This document shows positions 44,721 to 53,619 of a DNA stretch of 64,000 nt, piece by piece. The DNA comes from Reyranella sp. Lineage in GTDB: Bacteria; Pseudomonadota; Alphaproteobacteria; Reyranellales; Reyranellaceae. The notes under the pieces are model-generated. The model was not told the DNA's origin. It worked only from the letters and a program-made list of their open reading frames with translations, and did no database searches. Numbering within the stretch: the first letter of the stretch is position 1; each line of letters opens with the position of its first letter. The stretch spans positions 186,001 to 250,000 of the forward strand of contig JAIEOV010000022.1 in NCBI GenBank assembly GCA_019750135.1, given 5' to 3'. The translations under genes were made by a program, and so were the position numbers.

Positions 44721-46180
44721 TGACGACGCAAACCTACGATGGCGAGACCACGGCAGCGACGCCCAGGACGCAACGCCTCTCCTTGTTTGCGCTGACGATG
44801 ATGGTCATCGGCGGCATGGTCGGCGCCGGCATCTTCTCGCTGCCGCGGACCTTCGCCGGCGCCACCGGGCCGATCGGCGCCATCATCGCCTGGCTGATCG
44901 CTGGGACGGGAATGTACATGCTCGCCCGGGTGTTCCAGTCGCTGGCCGCACGCAAGCCCGATCTCGATGCCGGCGTGTTCGCCTATGCCAAGGCGGGCTT
45001 CGGCGACTATCCGGGCTTTCTCTCCGCCTTCGGCTATTGGATCGGCAGCTGCATCGGCAACGTGTCCTACTGGGTCCTCATCAAGTCGACCTTGGGCGCG
45101 TTCTTTCCCATCTTCGGCGACGGCAACACGGTGGCGGCGATCGTCGTCGCATCGGTCGGCATCTGGCTGTTCCACTTCATGATCCTGCGCGGCACCCAGC
45201 AGGCCGCGGTGATCAACAGCATCGTCACGGTCGCCAAGATCGTCCCGATCCTGGTGTTCATCGTCATCCTGATCTTCGCGTTCAAGCTCGACCTGTTCAG
45301 CGTCAACCTGTACGGCGGCGATCTGACCGGCGGCATCTTCGAGCAGGTGCGCGCCACCATGCTGGTCACAGTGTTCGTCTTCCTCGGCATCGAGGGCGCC
45401 AGCGTCTATTCGCGCTTCGCCAGGGAACGAGCCGATGTCGGGCGGGCCACGATCATGGGCTTCATTGTCGTGACGTCGCTGATGGTCCTGGTGACCCTGC
45501 TGCCCTACGCCGTGCTGCAGCGGGCCGACATTGCCGGAATGCGCCAGCCCTCGATGGCGACGGTGCTTGAGGCGGTGGTCGGACCGTGGGGCGCCGTGTT
45601 CGTGAGCGTCGGGTTGCTCGTCTCGGTGCTCGGCGCCTATCTCGCCTGGTCCTTAATCTGCGCCGAGGTGCTGTTCACCGCGGCCAAGACCAGGGACATG
45701 CCTTCGGTGTTTGCGCGCGAGAACGCCAACAAGGTGCCATCGGCCGCCCTGTGGGCGACCAACATCGTCGTTCAGGCGATCGTCATCACGACCTATTGGT
45801 CGCGCGACGCCTTCGCGTTGATGCTGAACCTGACGAGCGCGATGTCGCTGATCCCCTTCCTTTTCGTGGCGGCCTACGGGCTCCAGCTCACCCGGCGAGG
45901 CGAAACCTACGACGTTCGGCCCCATGAACGGCGGCGGGATCTGATCATCGCCATTGTCGCCACGGCCTACACGATCTTCCTGCTCTATGCCGGCGGCCTG
46001 AAGTTCATCCTGCTGTCGGCGGTCCTCTATGCGCCCGGGACGGTGCTGTACCTCTGGGCACGTCGCGAGCAGGGCAAGCCGGTTTTCACCAGGACCTCGG
46101 ACTGGATCATTTTCGGCCTTGCCGTCATCGGTGCCGTGATCGGCGTCTACTGGCTGGCCACCGGCTACATCACGATCTGA
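44720..46180 (+). CDS. arcD: Arginine/ornithine (or citrulline) antiporter, APC family ArcD-like
   Basis: A 486-residue APC-family carrier with twelve or more helices. The first helix has the substrate-binding G-x-G pattern (MVGAGIFSLPRTF), and FVFLGIEGASVYSRFARER in the sixth helix is characteristic of the ArcD/YdgI arginine-ornithine exchanger group. It would exchange arginine for its breakdown product across the inner membrane. The start ATG overlaps the OMP stop by one base, and arginine deiminase follows 15 bases later. A second ArcD-like carrier is at 49702-51132. Confidence 0.88.
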   Translation: MTTQTYDGETTAATPRTQRLSLFALTMMVIGGMVGAGIFSLPRTFAGATGPIGAIIAWLIAGTGMYMLARVFQSLAARKPDLDAGVFAYAKAGFGDYPGFLSAFGYWIGSCIGNVSYWVLIKSTLGAFFPIFGDGNTVAAIVVASVGIWLFHFMILRGTQQAAVINSIVTVAKIVPILVFIVILIFAFKLDLFSVNLYGGDLTGGIFEQVRATMLVTVFVFLGIEGASVYSRFARERADVGRATIMGFIVVTSLMVLVTLLPYAVLQRADIAGMRQPSMATVLEAVVGPWGAVFVSVGLLVSVLGAYLAWSLICAEVLFTAAKTRDMPSVFARENANKVPSAALWATNIVVQAIVITTYWSRDAFALMLNLTSAMSLIPFLFVAAYGLQLTRRGETYDVRPHERRRDLIIAIVATAYTIFLLYAGGLKFILLSAVLYAPGTVLYLWARREQGKPVFTRTSDWIIFGLAVIGAVIGVYWLATGYITI

Positions 46181-46195
46181 TCAATGGAGCGCACC

Positions 46196-47449
46196 ATGGC
46201 ACAGGCAGCAGACAAGGCTTTTGGCGTCCACTCGGAGGTCGGCAAGCTTCACAAGGTGATGGTCTGCGCGCCGGGGCGCGCTCACCAGCGCCTGACGCCG
46301 TCCAATTGCGACCAGCTGCTGTTCGACGACGTGCTCTGGGTCGACAACGCCAAGCGCGACCACTTCGACTTCATGCAGAAGATGCGCGACCGCGGCGTCG
46401 ATGTCGTGGAGATGCACAGTCTGCTTGCCGAGACCGTGGCCATCCCGGAGGCGCGCAAGTGGATCATCGACAACCAGGTGGTGCCCAACCAGGTCGGCCT
46501 GGGGCTGGTCGACGAGATCAAGAGCTACCTCGAGGGCCTGCCGCCGCGCGAGCTTGCCGAGACCCTGATCGGCGGCCTGTCGACGGAGGAATTCCCGGAA
46601 ACCCACGGTGGCGAGATGCTGAAGCTCGTCAAGGATGCCGCCGGAGTCACCGAGTATCTGCTGCCGCCGCTGCCCAACACGCTCTATACCCGCGACACGA
46701 CCTGCTGGATCTACGGCGGCGTCAGCGTCAATTCGCTGTACTGGCCGGCGCGGCACGAGGAGCCAATCCTCGCCAGCGCGATCTACAGGTTCCATCCCGA
46801 CTTTGCCGGCAAGGTGAAGGTGTGGTGGGGCGACCCGACCGCGGACCATGGCCTGGCGACGGTCGAGGGCGGCGATGTCATGCCGATCGGCAAGGGGATC
46901 GTCCTCATCGGCATGAGTGAGCGCACCTCCCGGCAAGGCATCAGCCAGCTCGCCGCCGCGCTTTTCGAGCAGGGAGCGGCGGAGCGCGTGATCGTCGCCG
47001 CCATGCCCAAGCTGCGGGCGGCGATGCATCTCGACACGGTGTTCACCTTCGCCGATCGCGACTGTGTCCTGCTCTACCCGGACATCGTCTACAACATCCA
47101 CGCCTACTCGTACCGTCCGTCCAACAAGACGGGTGGCGTCGAGCTGCGCAAGGATCCGAAACCCTTCGTCGAGACGGTCGCCGATGCGCTGGGCGTGAAG
47201 AAGATGCGGGTCGTCGAGACCGGCGGCACCGCCTACATGCGCGAGCGCACGCAATGGGACAGCGGCGCCAATCTCGTTTGTGCGTCGCCGGGTGTGGTGT
47301 TCGCCTACGATCGCAACACCTACACCAACACGCTCCTGCGCAAAGCCGGCATCGAGGTGATCACGATCGTCGGCGCCGAGCTGGGACGTGGCCGCGGCGG
47401 CGGTCATTGCATGACCTGCCCGATCATTCGTGAGCCGGTCGACTTCTGA
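46196..47449 (+). CDS. arcA: Arginine deiminase
   Basis: A 417-residue enzyme of normal length. Catalytic features of the guanidino-modifying superfamily are present: the nucleophile Cys at about residue 405 in GGGHCMTCP, the catalytic His in [15 protein letters not shown] and the N-terminal [10 protein letters not shown] with the substrate-binding Asp. It hydrolyses L-arginine to citrulline and ammonia in the cytoplasm. I chose ATG 46196 because GGAG lies six bases before it; the ATG at 46184 lacks a site. The usual partners arcB (ornithine carbamoyltransferase) and arcC (carbamate kinase) are not in the window, so the local pathway may stop at citrulline and ammonia, as in acid protection. 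Confidence 0.93.
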   Translation: MAQAADKAFGVHSEVGKLHKVMVCAPGRAHQRLTPSNCDQLLFDDVLWVDNAKRDHFDFMQKMRDRGVDVVEMHSLLAETVAIPEARKWIIDNQVVPNQVGLGLVDEIKSYLEGLPPRELAETLIGGLSTEEFPETHGGEMLKLVKDAAGVTEYLLPPLPNTLYTRDTTCWIYGGVSVNSLYWPARHEEPILASAIYRFHPDFAGKVKVWWGDPTADHGLATVEGGDVMPIGKGIVLIGMSERTSRQGISQLAAALFEQGAAERVIVAAMPKLRAAMHLDTVFTFADRDCVLLYPDIVYNIHAYSYRPSNKTGGVELRKDPKPFVETVADALGVKKMRVVETGGTAYMRERTQWDSGANLVCASPGVVFAYDRNTYTNTLLRKAGIEVITIVGAELGRGRGGGHCMTCPIIREPVDF

Positions 47450-47486
47450 GCGAGGTCGACCGCAGGATGACTTCCGCCGCCGGCGG

Positions 47487-47867
47487 TCACCCGACCAGGC
47501 GGCTTCTGAGCATCAGGTACTCGTCATTGGAAATGACGTTCTGCGCCTTCAGCCGGTCGAGCTTCTGCAGTTCGTCCGTCGGGCTGACACCCACGAATTC
47601 TCGCAAGGCCTCATGCATCTCTTCGGCTTGTGCCTTCTTGCGATCGGCCATGCCGGAGCCCTCGCGCAGGATGTAGGCGAAGGTTCCGAGGTAGGGCAGA
47701 CCAAGGAGAACGACAGCCCAAAGAAACTTTCCGAGGTCGGATACATCTCGTCTGCGGAACAGATCGCTCGCCGTCACGATGAGCAACCACAGCCACAGAA
47801 CGAAAATGAACACACCCACGACATCGATGAGGAAGCTGGCGAACGACGTACCGTCGGAAAGCAGCAT
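47487..47867 (-). CDS. PLDc_N-SHOCT membrane protein (paralogue 2)
   Basis: A 126-residue protein with the same plan as the one at 40406-40786. Two helices flank SDLFRRRDVSDLGK and a SHOCT tail reads ELQKLDRLKAQNVISNDEYL. The two align end to end without gaps at about 50 percent identity. It converges on arcA and is followed, divergently upstream, by a small secreted-protein gene. The start at 47867 is inferred by matching the paralogue. Function unknown beyond membrane anchoring and probable oligomerisation. Confidence 0.87.
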   Translation of the reverse strand: MLLSDGTSFASFLIDVVGVFIFVLWLWLLIVTASDLFRRRDVSDLGKFLWAVVLLGLPYLGTFAYILREGSGMADRKKAQAEEMHEALREFVGVSPTDELQKLDRLKAQNVISNDEYLMLRSRLVG

Positions 47868-47988
47868 GGCCTTTCGCGTCCCATTTGTTCGACGGCGGAT
47901 TTTACGAGTGCTGTCCGTGAACACATTGGCGAGAGGTCCCAGGACTATTCCGCCTGTCCCAATCTCGGCTGGCCGCAGGAGCTGCGGG

Positions 47989-48444
47989 GTGCTCAAGACA
48001 ACGAGAGTGCTGCTGGTTGTCCTCTGCCTACTGCCGGCGACGCTCGCCGCACAGACGGCGGCCTGGCGGCTGGTCACTCCGGCAGAGGAGCAGCGCGATA
48101 ATGTTGCGCCGGACGTGCCGGCCCCACCTGATCGGCCGCCGCCACCGACCATCACACTGGTGCGACCCGACATCTCCCAACCGATCCGCAATCCAGTGAC
48201 GATCGAGGTCCAGTTCAGCCCTGGACCAGGCAGCTCCGTCGACATGAACAGCTTTAACGCCACCTATGGGCGGCTCGGCATCAGCATCACGCGGCGGCTG
48301 CTCGATCATGCGGTGGTGACCCCGGGCGGTCTTGCGGCAGCCGATGTCGAACTGCCGTCAGGCGATCACCGGGTAACATTGTCGATCGCCGACATGTCGG
48401 GACGAACCGCGTCCAAGACGATCCGCTTCTCGGTCGTTCCATAG
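47989..48444 (+). CDS. Small secreted protein, unknown function (151 aa)
   Basis: A 151-residue protein with a signal peptide (LLVVLCLLPATLAAQ). A proline-rich linker (APDVPAPPDRPPPP) leads to a C-terminal domain of about 95 residues with alternating hydrophobic residues (TITLVRPDISQPIRNPVTIE, then HRVTLSIADMSGRTASKTIR), which looks like an Ig-like or similar beta-sandwich fold. I chose GTG 47989, which has AGGAG about seven bases before it; the upstream frame has no coding look. The last 79 bases overlap the 3' end of the convergent patatin gene. Confidence 0.7.
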   Translation: MLKTTRVLLVVLCLLPATLAAQTAAWRLVTPAEEQRDNVAPDVPAPPDRPPPPTITLVRPDISQPIRNPVTIEVQFSPGPGSSVDMNSFNATYGRLGISITRRLLDHAVVTPGGLAAADVELPSGDHRVTLSIADMSGRTASKTIRFSVVP

Positions 48445-49697
48445 GAGGCGCCGGCGGAGACCGCCTCGCGCTCGGGCCGCGTGGTGTGCAGGCCGGGCGG
48501 CACCTTGTGCCACAGGCGGCCACCCGTGGCCTGGTTGTAGCCATAATCGAACAACGCCCGCATGTAGGTTTCGTCGAACGGACCCGACCGCGGCACGTTG
48601 AAGTCAGTGCTCATGTAGGCGAGGTTGAAGTCGAGCCCATCGCGCTTGGTCAGGAAGTAGGCCCGCACCACGTCGTTGTAGCCGCTCGACTGCAGCATCG
48701 TGCTGACCGCACGGCTGGCGATCGGGATGGTGCGGCGCTCGACCTCGGCGTGCTGGGGATCGAGCAGGCCATTGCGGATGATGTAGGCGGTCTGGCGGCG
48801 TCCGACAGGGACGAGCCTGACGTCGATCGAGCCGGGATAGAGGAAGAGCTGCGAGATGGTGCCGCCATCGACATGCATCTCCTGGAACTCGACGCCGTCG
48901 ACCGCGACGTCGATCATCGCTGGCTGGAAAGCCCCGGGGATCGAAGCCGACGCCAGCAGGATCTTGCGGAACAGGTCCAGCGCCTTGGGATGCCGGCTGG
49001 CCGCGATGGCGCCGACGTTCCAGATCACCGGCCTCTGGGCGTCGAGGTCGGTGGTGCCGATCATCAAGAGCCGGCCCTTTCGGTACTCGGCGGCGATGGC
49101 ATCGAGCAGAGCCTGGTTGGCGTAGTGGGAGATCGTGTCCGCGAGCGGGCCGGCGTCGGCCAGGGCATCGCTGAACAGCAATGCCGTGAGGCGACGCCGG
49201 AGGAAGATCCGGTCGCGGCCCAGGGTCGTGTAGAGCTCATGCAGCAAAGGATCGTAGTCGGATCCCAGGAAGGCAAAGGGTGCGATCAGGGCGCCGGTGC
49301 TGATGCCGGTAACCATCTTGAATTCCGGCCGAGTGCCGGTCGTCGTCCAGCCGTTGAGGGCACCGGCGCCGAAGGCGCCGTTGTCGGCGCCGCCGGATAT
49401 GGCGAGGAACGATGCCGGCGGCATCGGATCGGCCGGCCGGCCGGCTGCGCGCAACGCGGCGCGCTCGCGCTCCACCGCCTGTAGCACTTCCGCCACCATG
49501 GGCGCCGGATCGCCATCCGCATAGAAGCGAGCATTGGGAATGCCGAGCGGCTGGGCTCGGACTGTATCGGAGGCTGGCACGGCGGGGCCCCGTGGCAGGG
49601 CTGAGCACCCGGCGACGAGGGCAAGACCGATCAACGAGGCGACAACCGGAGCGAAAAGACGGGTCAACGCTGTCCCTTCTCGGATGGCCCGCTGCAT
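48366..49697 (-). CDS. Patatin-like phospholipase lipoprotein
   Basis: A 443-residue protein with a lipoprotein signal (GLALVAGC). The patatin domain shows the oxyanion region SGGADNGAFGAGAL, the nucleophile elbow GISTGAL (Ser) and the DGG catalytic aspartate in MHVDGGTISQLF, giving the Ser-Asp dyad of patatins. It would act as a lipid acyl hydrolase in the cell envelope. The ATG at 49697 follows the ArcD-like stop by a few bases; a TTG at 49667 with a better spaced purine-rich site is an alternative. Its 3' end overlaps the convergent secreted-protein gene by 79 bases. Confidence 0.87.
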   Translation of the reverse strand: MQRAIREGTALTRLFAPVVASLIGLALVAGCSALPRGPAVPASDTVRAQPLGIPNARFYADGDPAPMVAEVLQAVERERAALRAAGRPADPMPPASFLAISGGADNGAFGAGALNGWTTTGTRPEFKMVTGISTGALIAPFAFLGSDYDPLLHELYTTLGRDRIFLRRRLTALLFSDALADAGPLADTISHYANQALLDAIAAEYRKGRLLMIGTTDLDAQRPVIWNVGAIAASRHPKALDLFRKILLASASIPGAFQPAMIDVAVDGVEFQEMHVDGGTISQLFLYPGSIDVRLVPVGRRQTAYIIRNGLLDPQHAEVERRTIPIASRAVSTMLQSSGYNDVVRAYFLTKRDGLDFNLAYMSTDFNVPRSGPFDETYMRALFDYGYNQATGGRLWHKVPPGLHTTRPEREAVSAGASYGTTEKRIVLDAVRPDMSAIDNVTR

Positions 49698-49701
49698 CCT
49701 T

Positions 49702-51132
49702 TCAGATGGAGAGGCCGCCCGAGGCTAGACCATACAGCGCGCCGATGGCCACCGCGCACACAACGCCGAAGGGAACCCACTCCACCCGGGTGAACACCGG
49801 CTTGCCCTGCTCGCGCCGCGCGATCACGAACAGAAGGGTGCCCGGCGCGTAGAGCAGCGCCGACAACATCAGCAATTCGTGCCCGCCGGCATAGAGCATG
49901 CCGATGGCGTAGACCGTCGCTATGCCGCCGCGCAGCCAGTCCCGCTTGCGGTCGCGATCGCCGGGGCGGTAGGTCTCGCCCGTCCAGGCGAGCTTGAGGC
50001 CATAGGCGGCGACGAACAGGTAGGGGATCAGCGTCATGGCGCTGGTCATCTTGAGTGCCAGATGGAAGGCATACTCGGCGAACCAGCTCACCAGCAGGAA
50101 AGCCTGGATGAGCGCGTTGGTCATCCACAAGGCGGCGGCCGGTGCATTGTTGGCGTTGGTGCCGGCGAGGAAGGCCGGCATGGTGCGGTTCTGCGCCGCC
50201 GAATAGACGACCTCCGCCGCCAGCAACGACCACGAAAGGTAGTTGCCCAGCACCGAGATCAGCAGTCCGATGCTGATGAAGATCTTGCCCCATGGACCGA
50301 CGATGGCTTCCAGCACGCCGGCCATCGAAGGCGCGGGCAGCGTCGCCAGATCGGAGCGCGGCAGGACACCGTAGGACAGCATCGTGACGAGGATCATCAG
50401 GCAGAGAACGCCGAGGAAGCCGAGCACGGTCGCGATGCCGACATCGTCGCGATTCCTGGCGTAGCGCGAATAGACGCTCGCCCCCTCGATGCCGACGAAC
50501 AGGAACACCGTGACCAGCATCGAGTTGCGGGCCTGGTTTGCGACATTGCTTAGGGTCGCTTCCTCGCCGCCCCAGAAGTTGAGCACGAAGAGGTCGGTGT
50601 TGAAGAAGGCGATCGCAACGACAATGAACAGCCCGATCGGGATGATCTTGGCCACGGTGGCGATGGTGTTGAGGGTGGTCGCCTCCTTGACGCCGCGCAG
50701 GATCAGGAAATGCACGGCCCACAGAAGGGCCGACGAGGAAAGGATGGCGAACGGGGTCGTGCCGTCGCCGAACACCGGGAAGAACAGGCCGAGCGTCGCC
50801 TTGATCAGGATCAGGCAGGCGGTGTCGGCGAAGCACGCCCCGATCCAATAGCCGGCCGCGGAGATGAAACCGGCATATTCGCCGAACCCGGCCTTGGCAT
50901 AGGCATAGATGCCGGCATCGAGGTCCGGCCGGCGTCGCGCCAGGACCTGGAAGGTGAAGGCCAGCATCAGCATGCCGACGCCAGCGACCAGCCAGGCGAT
51001 CAGCGATCCGGCAACGCCGGTCACTCGGCCGAAGGCCGAAGGCGTCGCGAAGATGCCGGACCCGATCATCGAACCCACCACCAGGGCGATGAGGGCGCGC
51101 AGCGACAGCTTCTGTTCGGCGCTCAGCGACAT
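49702..51132 (-). CDS. APC-family amino acid antiporter, second ArcD-like protein
   Basis: A 476-residue carrier closely resembling the ArcD protein at 44720-46180. The opening is VGSMIGSGIFATPSAFG; helix 6 has FLFVGIEGASVYSRYARNRDD and the C-terminal part GTLLFVIARREQGKPVFTR. It probably exchanges basic amino acids or their products across the inner membrane. It stands apart from arcA and precedes the patatin gene by four bases, so those two may be co-transcribed. Substrate preference (arginine, ornithine, citrulline, agmatine) cannot be settled from sequence. Confidence 0.86.
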   Translation of the reverse strand: MSLSAEQKLSLRALIALVVGSMIGSGIFATPSAFGRVTGVAGSLIAWLVAGVGMLMLAFTFQVLARRRPDLDAGIYAYAKAGFGEYAGFISAAGYWIGACFADTACLILIKATLGLFFPVFGDGTTPFAILSSSALLWAVHFLILRGVKEATTLNTIATVAKIIPIGLFIVVAIAFFNTDLFVLNFWGGEEATLSNVANQARNSMLVTVFLFVGIEGASVYSRYARNRDDVGIATVLGFLGVLCLMILVTMLSYGVLPRSDLATLPAPSMAGVLEAIVGPWGKIFISIGLLISVLGNYLSWSLLAAEVVYSAAQNRTMPAFLAGTNANNAPAAALWMTNALIQAFLLVSWFAEYAFHLALKMTSAMTLIPYLFVAAYGLKLAWTGETYRPGDRDRKRDWLRGGIATVYAIGMLYAGGHELLMLSALLYAPGTLLFVIARREQGKPVFTRVEWVPFGVVCAVAIGALYGLASGGLSI

Positions 51133-51278
51133 GCGCCGATCTTAGGCTTGGCCTGCAGGCATTTGATTGGCGCGTCGTCCCCGGATTGTTCGGTGCGTCC
51201 CAAAACGCGGTTATTGCGAGTGCACTTCGGGCGCCGCCCTGTCACGCTGTCGGCCATGAACCTCCGGACCGGATCACC

Positions 51279-52748
51279 ATGACCGCAAGGCTATTGAGGC
51301 TGCTGCGGCGCGTGCTGGTCCTGGTTCTTGTCGCGGTGGGGGCGATCGTCGGCCTGCGTGCCTGGGATTCCCAGCGCGGACCGCCGCTCGAGGTGTGGCA
51401 CACCTATGTGCCTGACGACCTGCATGCCGCCGACATCGACAAGAGCGACTGGGCTTCGTATCTGCGGCACGAGGAGGCGATCTTCCGTGACGTGCGCCGG
51501 GAAGTCGTCGACAAGATCGACGAGGCGGCGCGCGTACCCGGCAATCGCTACTTCTCGGGCAGTCCGATCTACCCCGGCAACTTCAAGCAGGACTTCAACC
51601 GCTCCTACATTCTCGAGCCCGACGGGCCGCCGGTCGGTGCTGTTGTGCTGCTGCACGGCCTCACCGATTCACCCTACAGCCTGCGCCACATCGCCCGCCG
51701 GTATCGCGACGCGGGCTTCATCGCCGTCGCCATCCGGATGCCCGCTCACGGTACCGTCCCAGCGGCCTTGACCGACGTCGAATGGCAAGATTGGGACGCC
51801 GCCACCCGCCTGTCTGTGCGCGAGGCGCGGCGCCGCGCCGGCCCGGACACGCCGCTCCACATCGTGGGATTTTCCAACGGCGGTGCGCTGGCGATGAAAT
51901 ACGCCCTCGATGCGCTCGCTGACGATCGCATGGCGCGGCCCGATCGGCTGATCCTGATCTCGCCCATGATCGGCATCACGAGCTTTGCGAGGTTTGTCGG
52001 AATTGCGTCGTTGCCAGCCCTCCTGCCGGCCTTCGCCAAGGCGGCCTGGCTCGGCCTCCTGCCGGAATTCAATCCCTTCAAGTACAACTCCTTTCCGGTC
52101 AACGGCGCGCGCCAGTCGCATCGCCTGACCGTGGCGCTGCGCGAGCAGATGACCGCGGCGGCGCGCGATGGCCGCCTGGCCCGGCTGCCGCCCGTCCTCA
52201 CCTTCCAGTCGGTCGTCGATTTCACGGTGAGCACGCCGGCCGTCATTTCCGGCCTATATGCCCAGCTGCCGGCCAACGGCAGCGAGCTCGTGTTGTTCGA
52301 CCTCAATCGCGCCGCGGTGGTGAGCCCGCTGCTGCGCGATGCCGCCGAGACCGTGCTGACGCGCATCCTGCCGACGCCGCCGCGGCCCTACCGCACGGTC
52401 GTCATCACCAACGTGGGCGCGCACGACTACAAGGTCCTCGAACGGGTCATCGAGGCGGGCCAGACCGCCGAGCAGGTCCGCGAGCTCGGCCTCGCCTTTC
52501 CGGCCGGCATTTTCTCGCTGTCGCACGTGGCCCTGCCGTTCCCCATGAGCGATTCGCTCTACGGCCTCGAGCCGGACGACAGCGAGGATTTCGGCGTCCA
52601 TCTCGGCGCCATGGCGCCGCGCGGCGAGCGCGGCGTGCTGATCGTGAACCTGGATGCGCTGCTGCGCGTGTCGTCGAATCCGTTCTTCCCCTACGTTGAA
52701 GAACGGATCGAGCAAGGCATCCGTTCTAGCCTGAACGGCGCGCGCTGA
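51279..52748 (+). CDS. Membrane-anchored alpha/beta hydrolase
   Basis: A 489-residue protein with an N-terminal membrane helix (about residues 9-26), so the hydrolase is probably periplasmic. The fold is shown by VVLLHGLTDSPYSLRHI (oxyanion loop), GFSNGGALAMKYAL (nucleophile Ser in GFSNGG) and SHVALPF near the C-terminus with the catalytic His. The substrate could be a lipid or ester; the exact type is not known. The start at 51279 begins the anchor directly. Its 3' end overlaps the convergent HdeD-like gene by 23 bases. Confidence 0.8.
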   Translation: MTARLLRLLRRVLVLVLVAVGAIVGLRAWDSQRGPPLEVWHTYVPDDLHAADIDKSDWASYLRHEEAIFRDVRREVVDKIDEAARVPGNRYFSGSPIYPGNFKQDFNRSYILEPDGPPVGAVVLLHGLTDSPYSLRHIARRYRDAGFIAVAIRMPAHGTVPAALTDVEWQDWDAATRLSVREARRRAGPDTPLHIVGFSNGGALAMKYALDALADDRMARPDRLILISPMIGITSFARFVGIASLPALLPAFAKAAWLGLLPEFNPFKYNSFPVNGARQSHRLTVALREQMTAAARDGRLARLPPVLTFQSVVDFTVSTPAVISGLYAQLPANGSELVLFDLNRAAVVSPLLRDAAETVLTRILPTPPRPYRTVVITNVGAHDYKVLERVIEAGQTAEQVRELGLAFPAGIFSLSHVALPFPMSDSLYGLEPDDSEDFGVHLGAMAPRGERGVLIVNLDALLRVSSNPFFPYVEERIEQGIRSSLNGAR

Positions 52749-53295
52749 GCGCCATGGCAATGTAGGCGCATCCCGCAGAGACCAGGGAGATGCCCCCCAA
52801 CGTTGCCGGCGTGAAAGTGTGACCGTAAGGCAGCTTCATCATCAGCAGTGCGGCCGCGAGCAGGGCAACGCAGCCGGCGAGCGCGAACCAGTGCCAGCCT
52901 GCCAAGCGTCGGACCTTTGCGGCAAAGGATATCTGGGTGAGACCGTGCAGCGCAAAGACGATCGCCATCAGAACGGTGATCGTCACGATGCCGGCAAACG
53001 GATCCAGGTAGACGAGAACGCCGCCGATTGCCGCCAGCACCCCCAACCCGAGGTGCCACGCGAACAGGGCATCCCGTCGCATCTTTCCGGACTGGGCGAT
53101 CTGGACGATGCCGACGAACAGCAGAACCAAGCCCAGCGCCTCGTTGGGCGCGATCGAGGAGATCGCCGGAACGGCGATGGCGATTGCGCCGGCAACGATC
53201 AGCACGGCGCCGATCAGCACGAGCAGGAGCCAATGGGAACGGAACGTTTCGGCGATGAAGCGCCGGTCCTCCTTGCGGGCTTCGCTTGAACTCAT
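52726..53295 (-). CDS. HdeD-like membrane protein (DUF308)
   Basis: A 189-residue protein with six hydrophobic helices in three pairs, as in HdeD/DUF308 proteins. Features include LLVLIGAVLIVAGAIAIAVP near the N-terminus, FVGIVQIAQSGKMRRDALFAW, and LHGLTQISFAAKVR. HdeD in E. coli contributes to acid resistance at high cell density; function here is inferred only by family. It lies downstream of a LapA-like gene with a 19-base gap, likely one operon. Two starts (GTG 53310, ATG 53295) are possible. Confidence 0.82.
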   Translation of the reverse strand: MSSSEARKEDRRFIAETFRSHWLLLVLIGAVLIVAGAIAIAVPAISSIAPNEALGLVLLFVGIVQIAQSGKMRRDALFAWHLGLGVLAAIGGVLVYLDPFAGIVTITVLMAIVFALHGLTQISFAAKVRRLAGWHWFALAGCVALLAAALLMMKLPYGHTFTPATLGGISLVSAGCAYIAMALSARRSG

Positions 53296-53314
53296 GCCGG
53301 CACGTGGCACTGCG

Positions 53315-53557
53315 CTAGCGGTTGTCGGATGGCGCGGCGAGCCCCGATTTTTGAATGGACCGTCTCAGCAGCGACCAAAGACTCCCACCCGTCGCCATGC
53401 CCGCGAGATAGGCCAGCGCGACGAGAAGCGCCAGAGGCGTCCGGGCCTGAAAGCCAAGGAACGACATCGTGACCGTCTCGAAGTTCTGCCAGATGAAGAT
53501 GAGGGCGGCCAACGCGAACACCACGACGATCGCCACGTGAATCCAGCGCATGTTCAT
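53315..53557 (-). CDS. LapA-domain (DUF1049) small membrane protein
   Basis: An 80-residue protein with two helices separated by a short loop. The family pattern WQNFETVTMSFLGFQARTPLALLV is recognisable (about residues 23-46), followed by a helix with GMATGGSLWSLLRR. LapA/DUF1049 proteins, such as E. coli YciS, are small inner-membrane proteins; YciS assists lipopolysaccharide assembly. It precedes the HdeD-like gene by 19 bases and follows the AI-2E family gene by 62. Confidence 0.82.
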   Translation of the reverse strand: MNMRWIHVAIVVVFALAALIFIWQNFETVTMSFLGFQARTPLALLVALAYLAGMATGGSLWSLLRRSIQKSGLAAPSDNR

Positions 53558-53619
53558 CCCCCTGAAAGCCTAGACGATGTTGGGACTCCGAGCCGATGAT
53601 CGCAAGGGCTGTGACGCTC

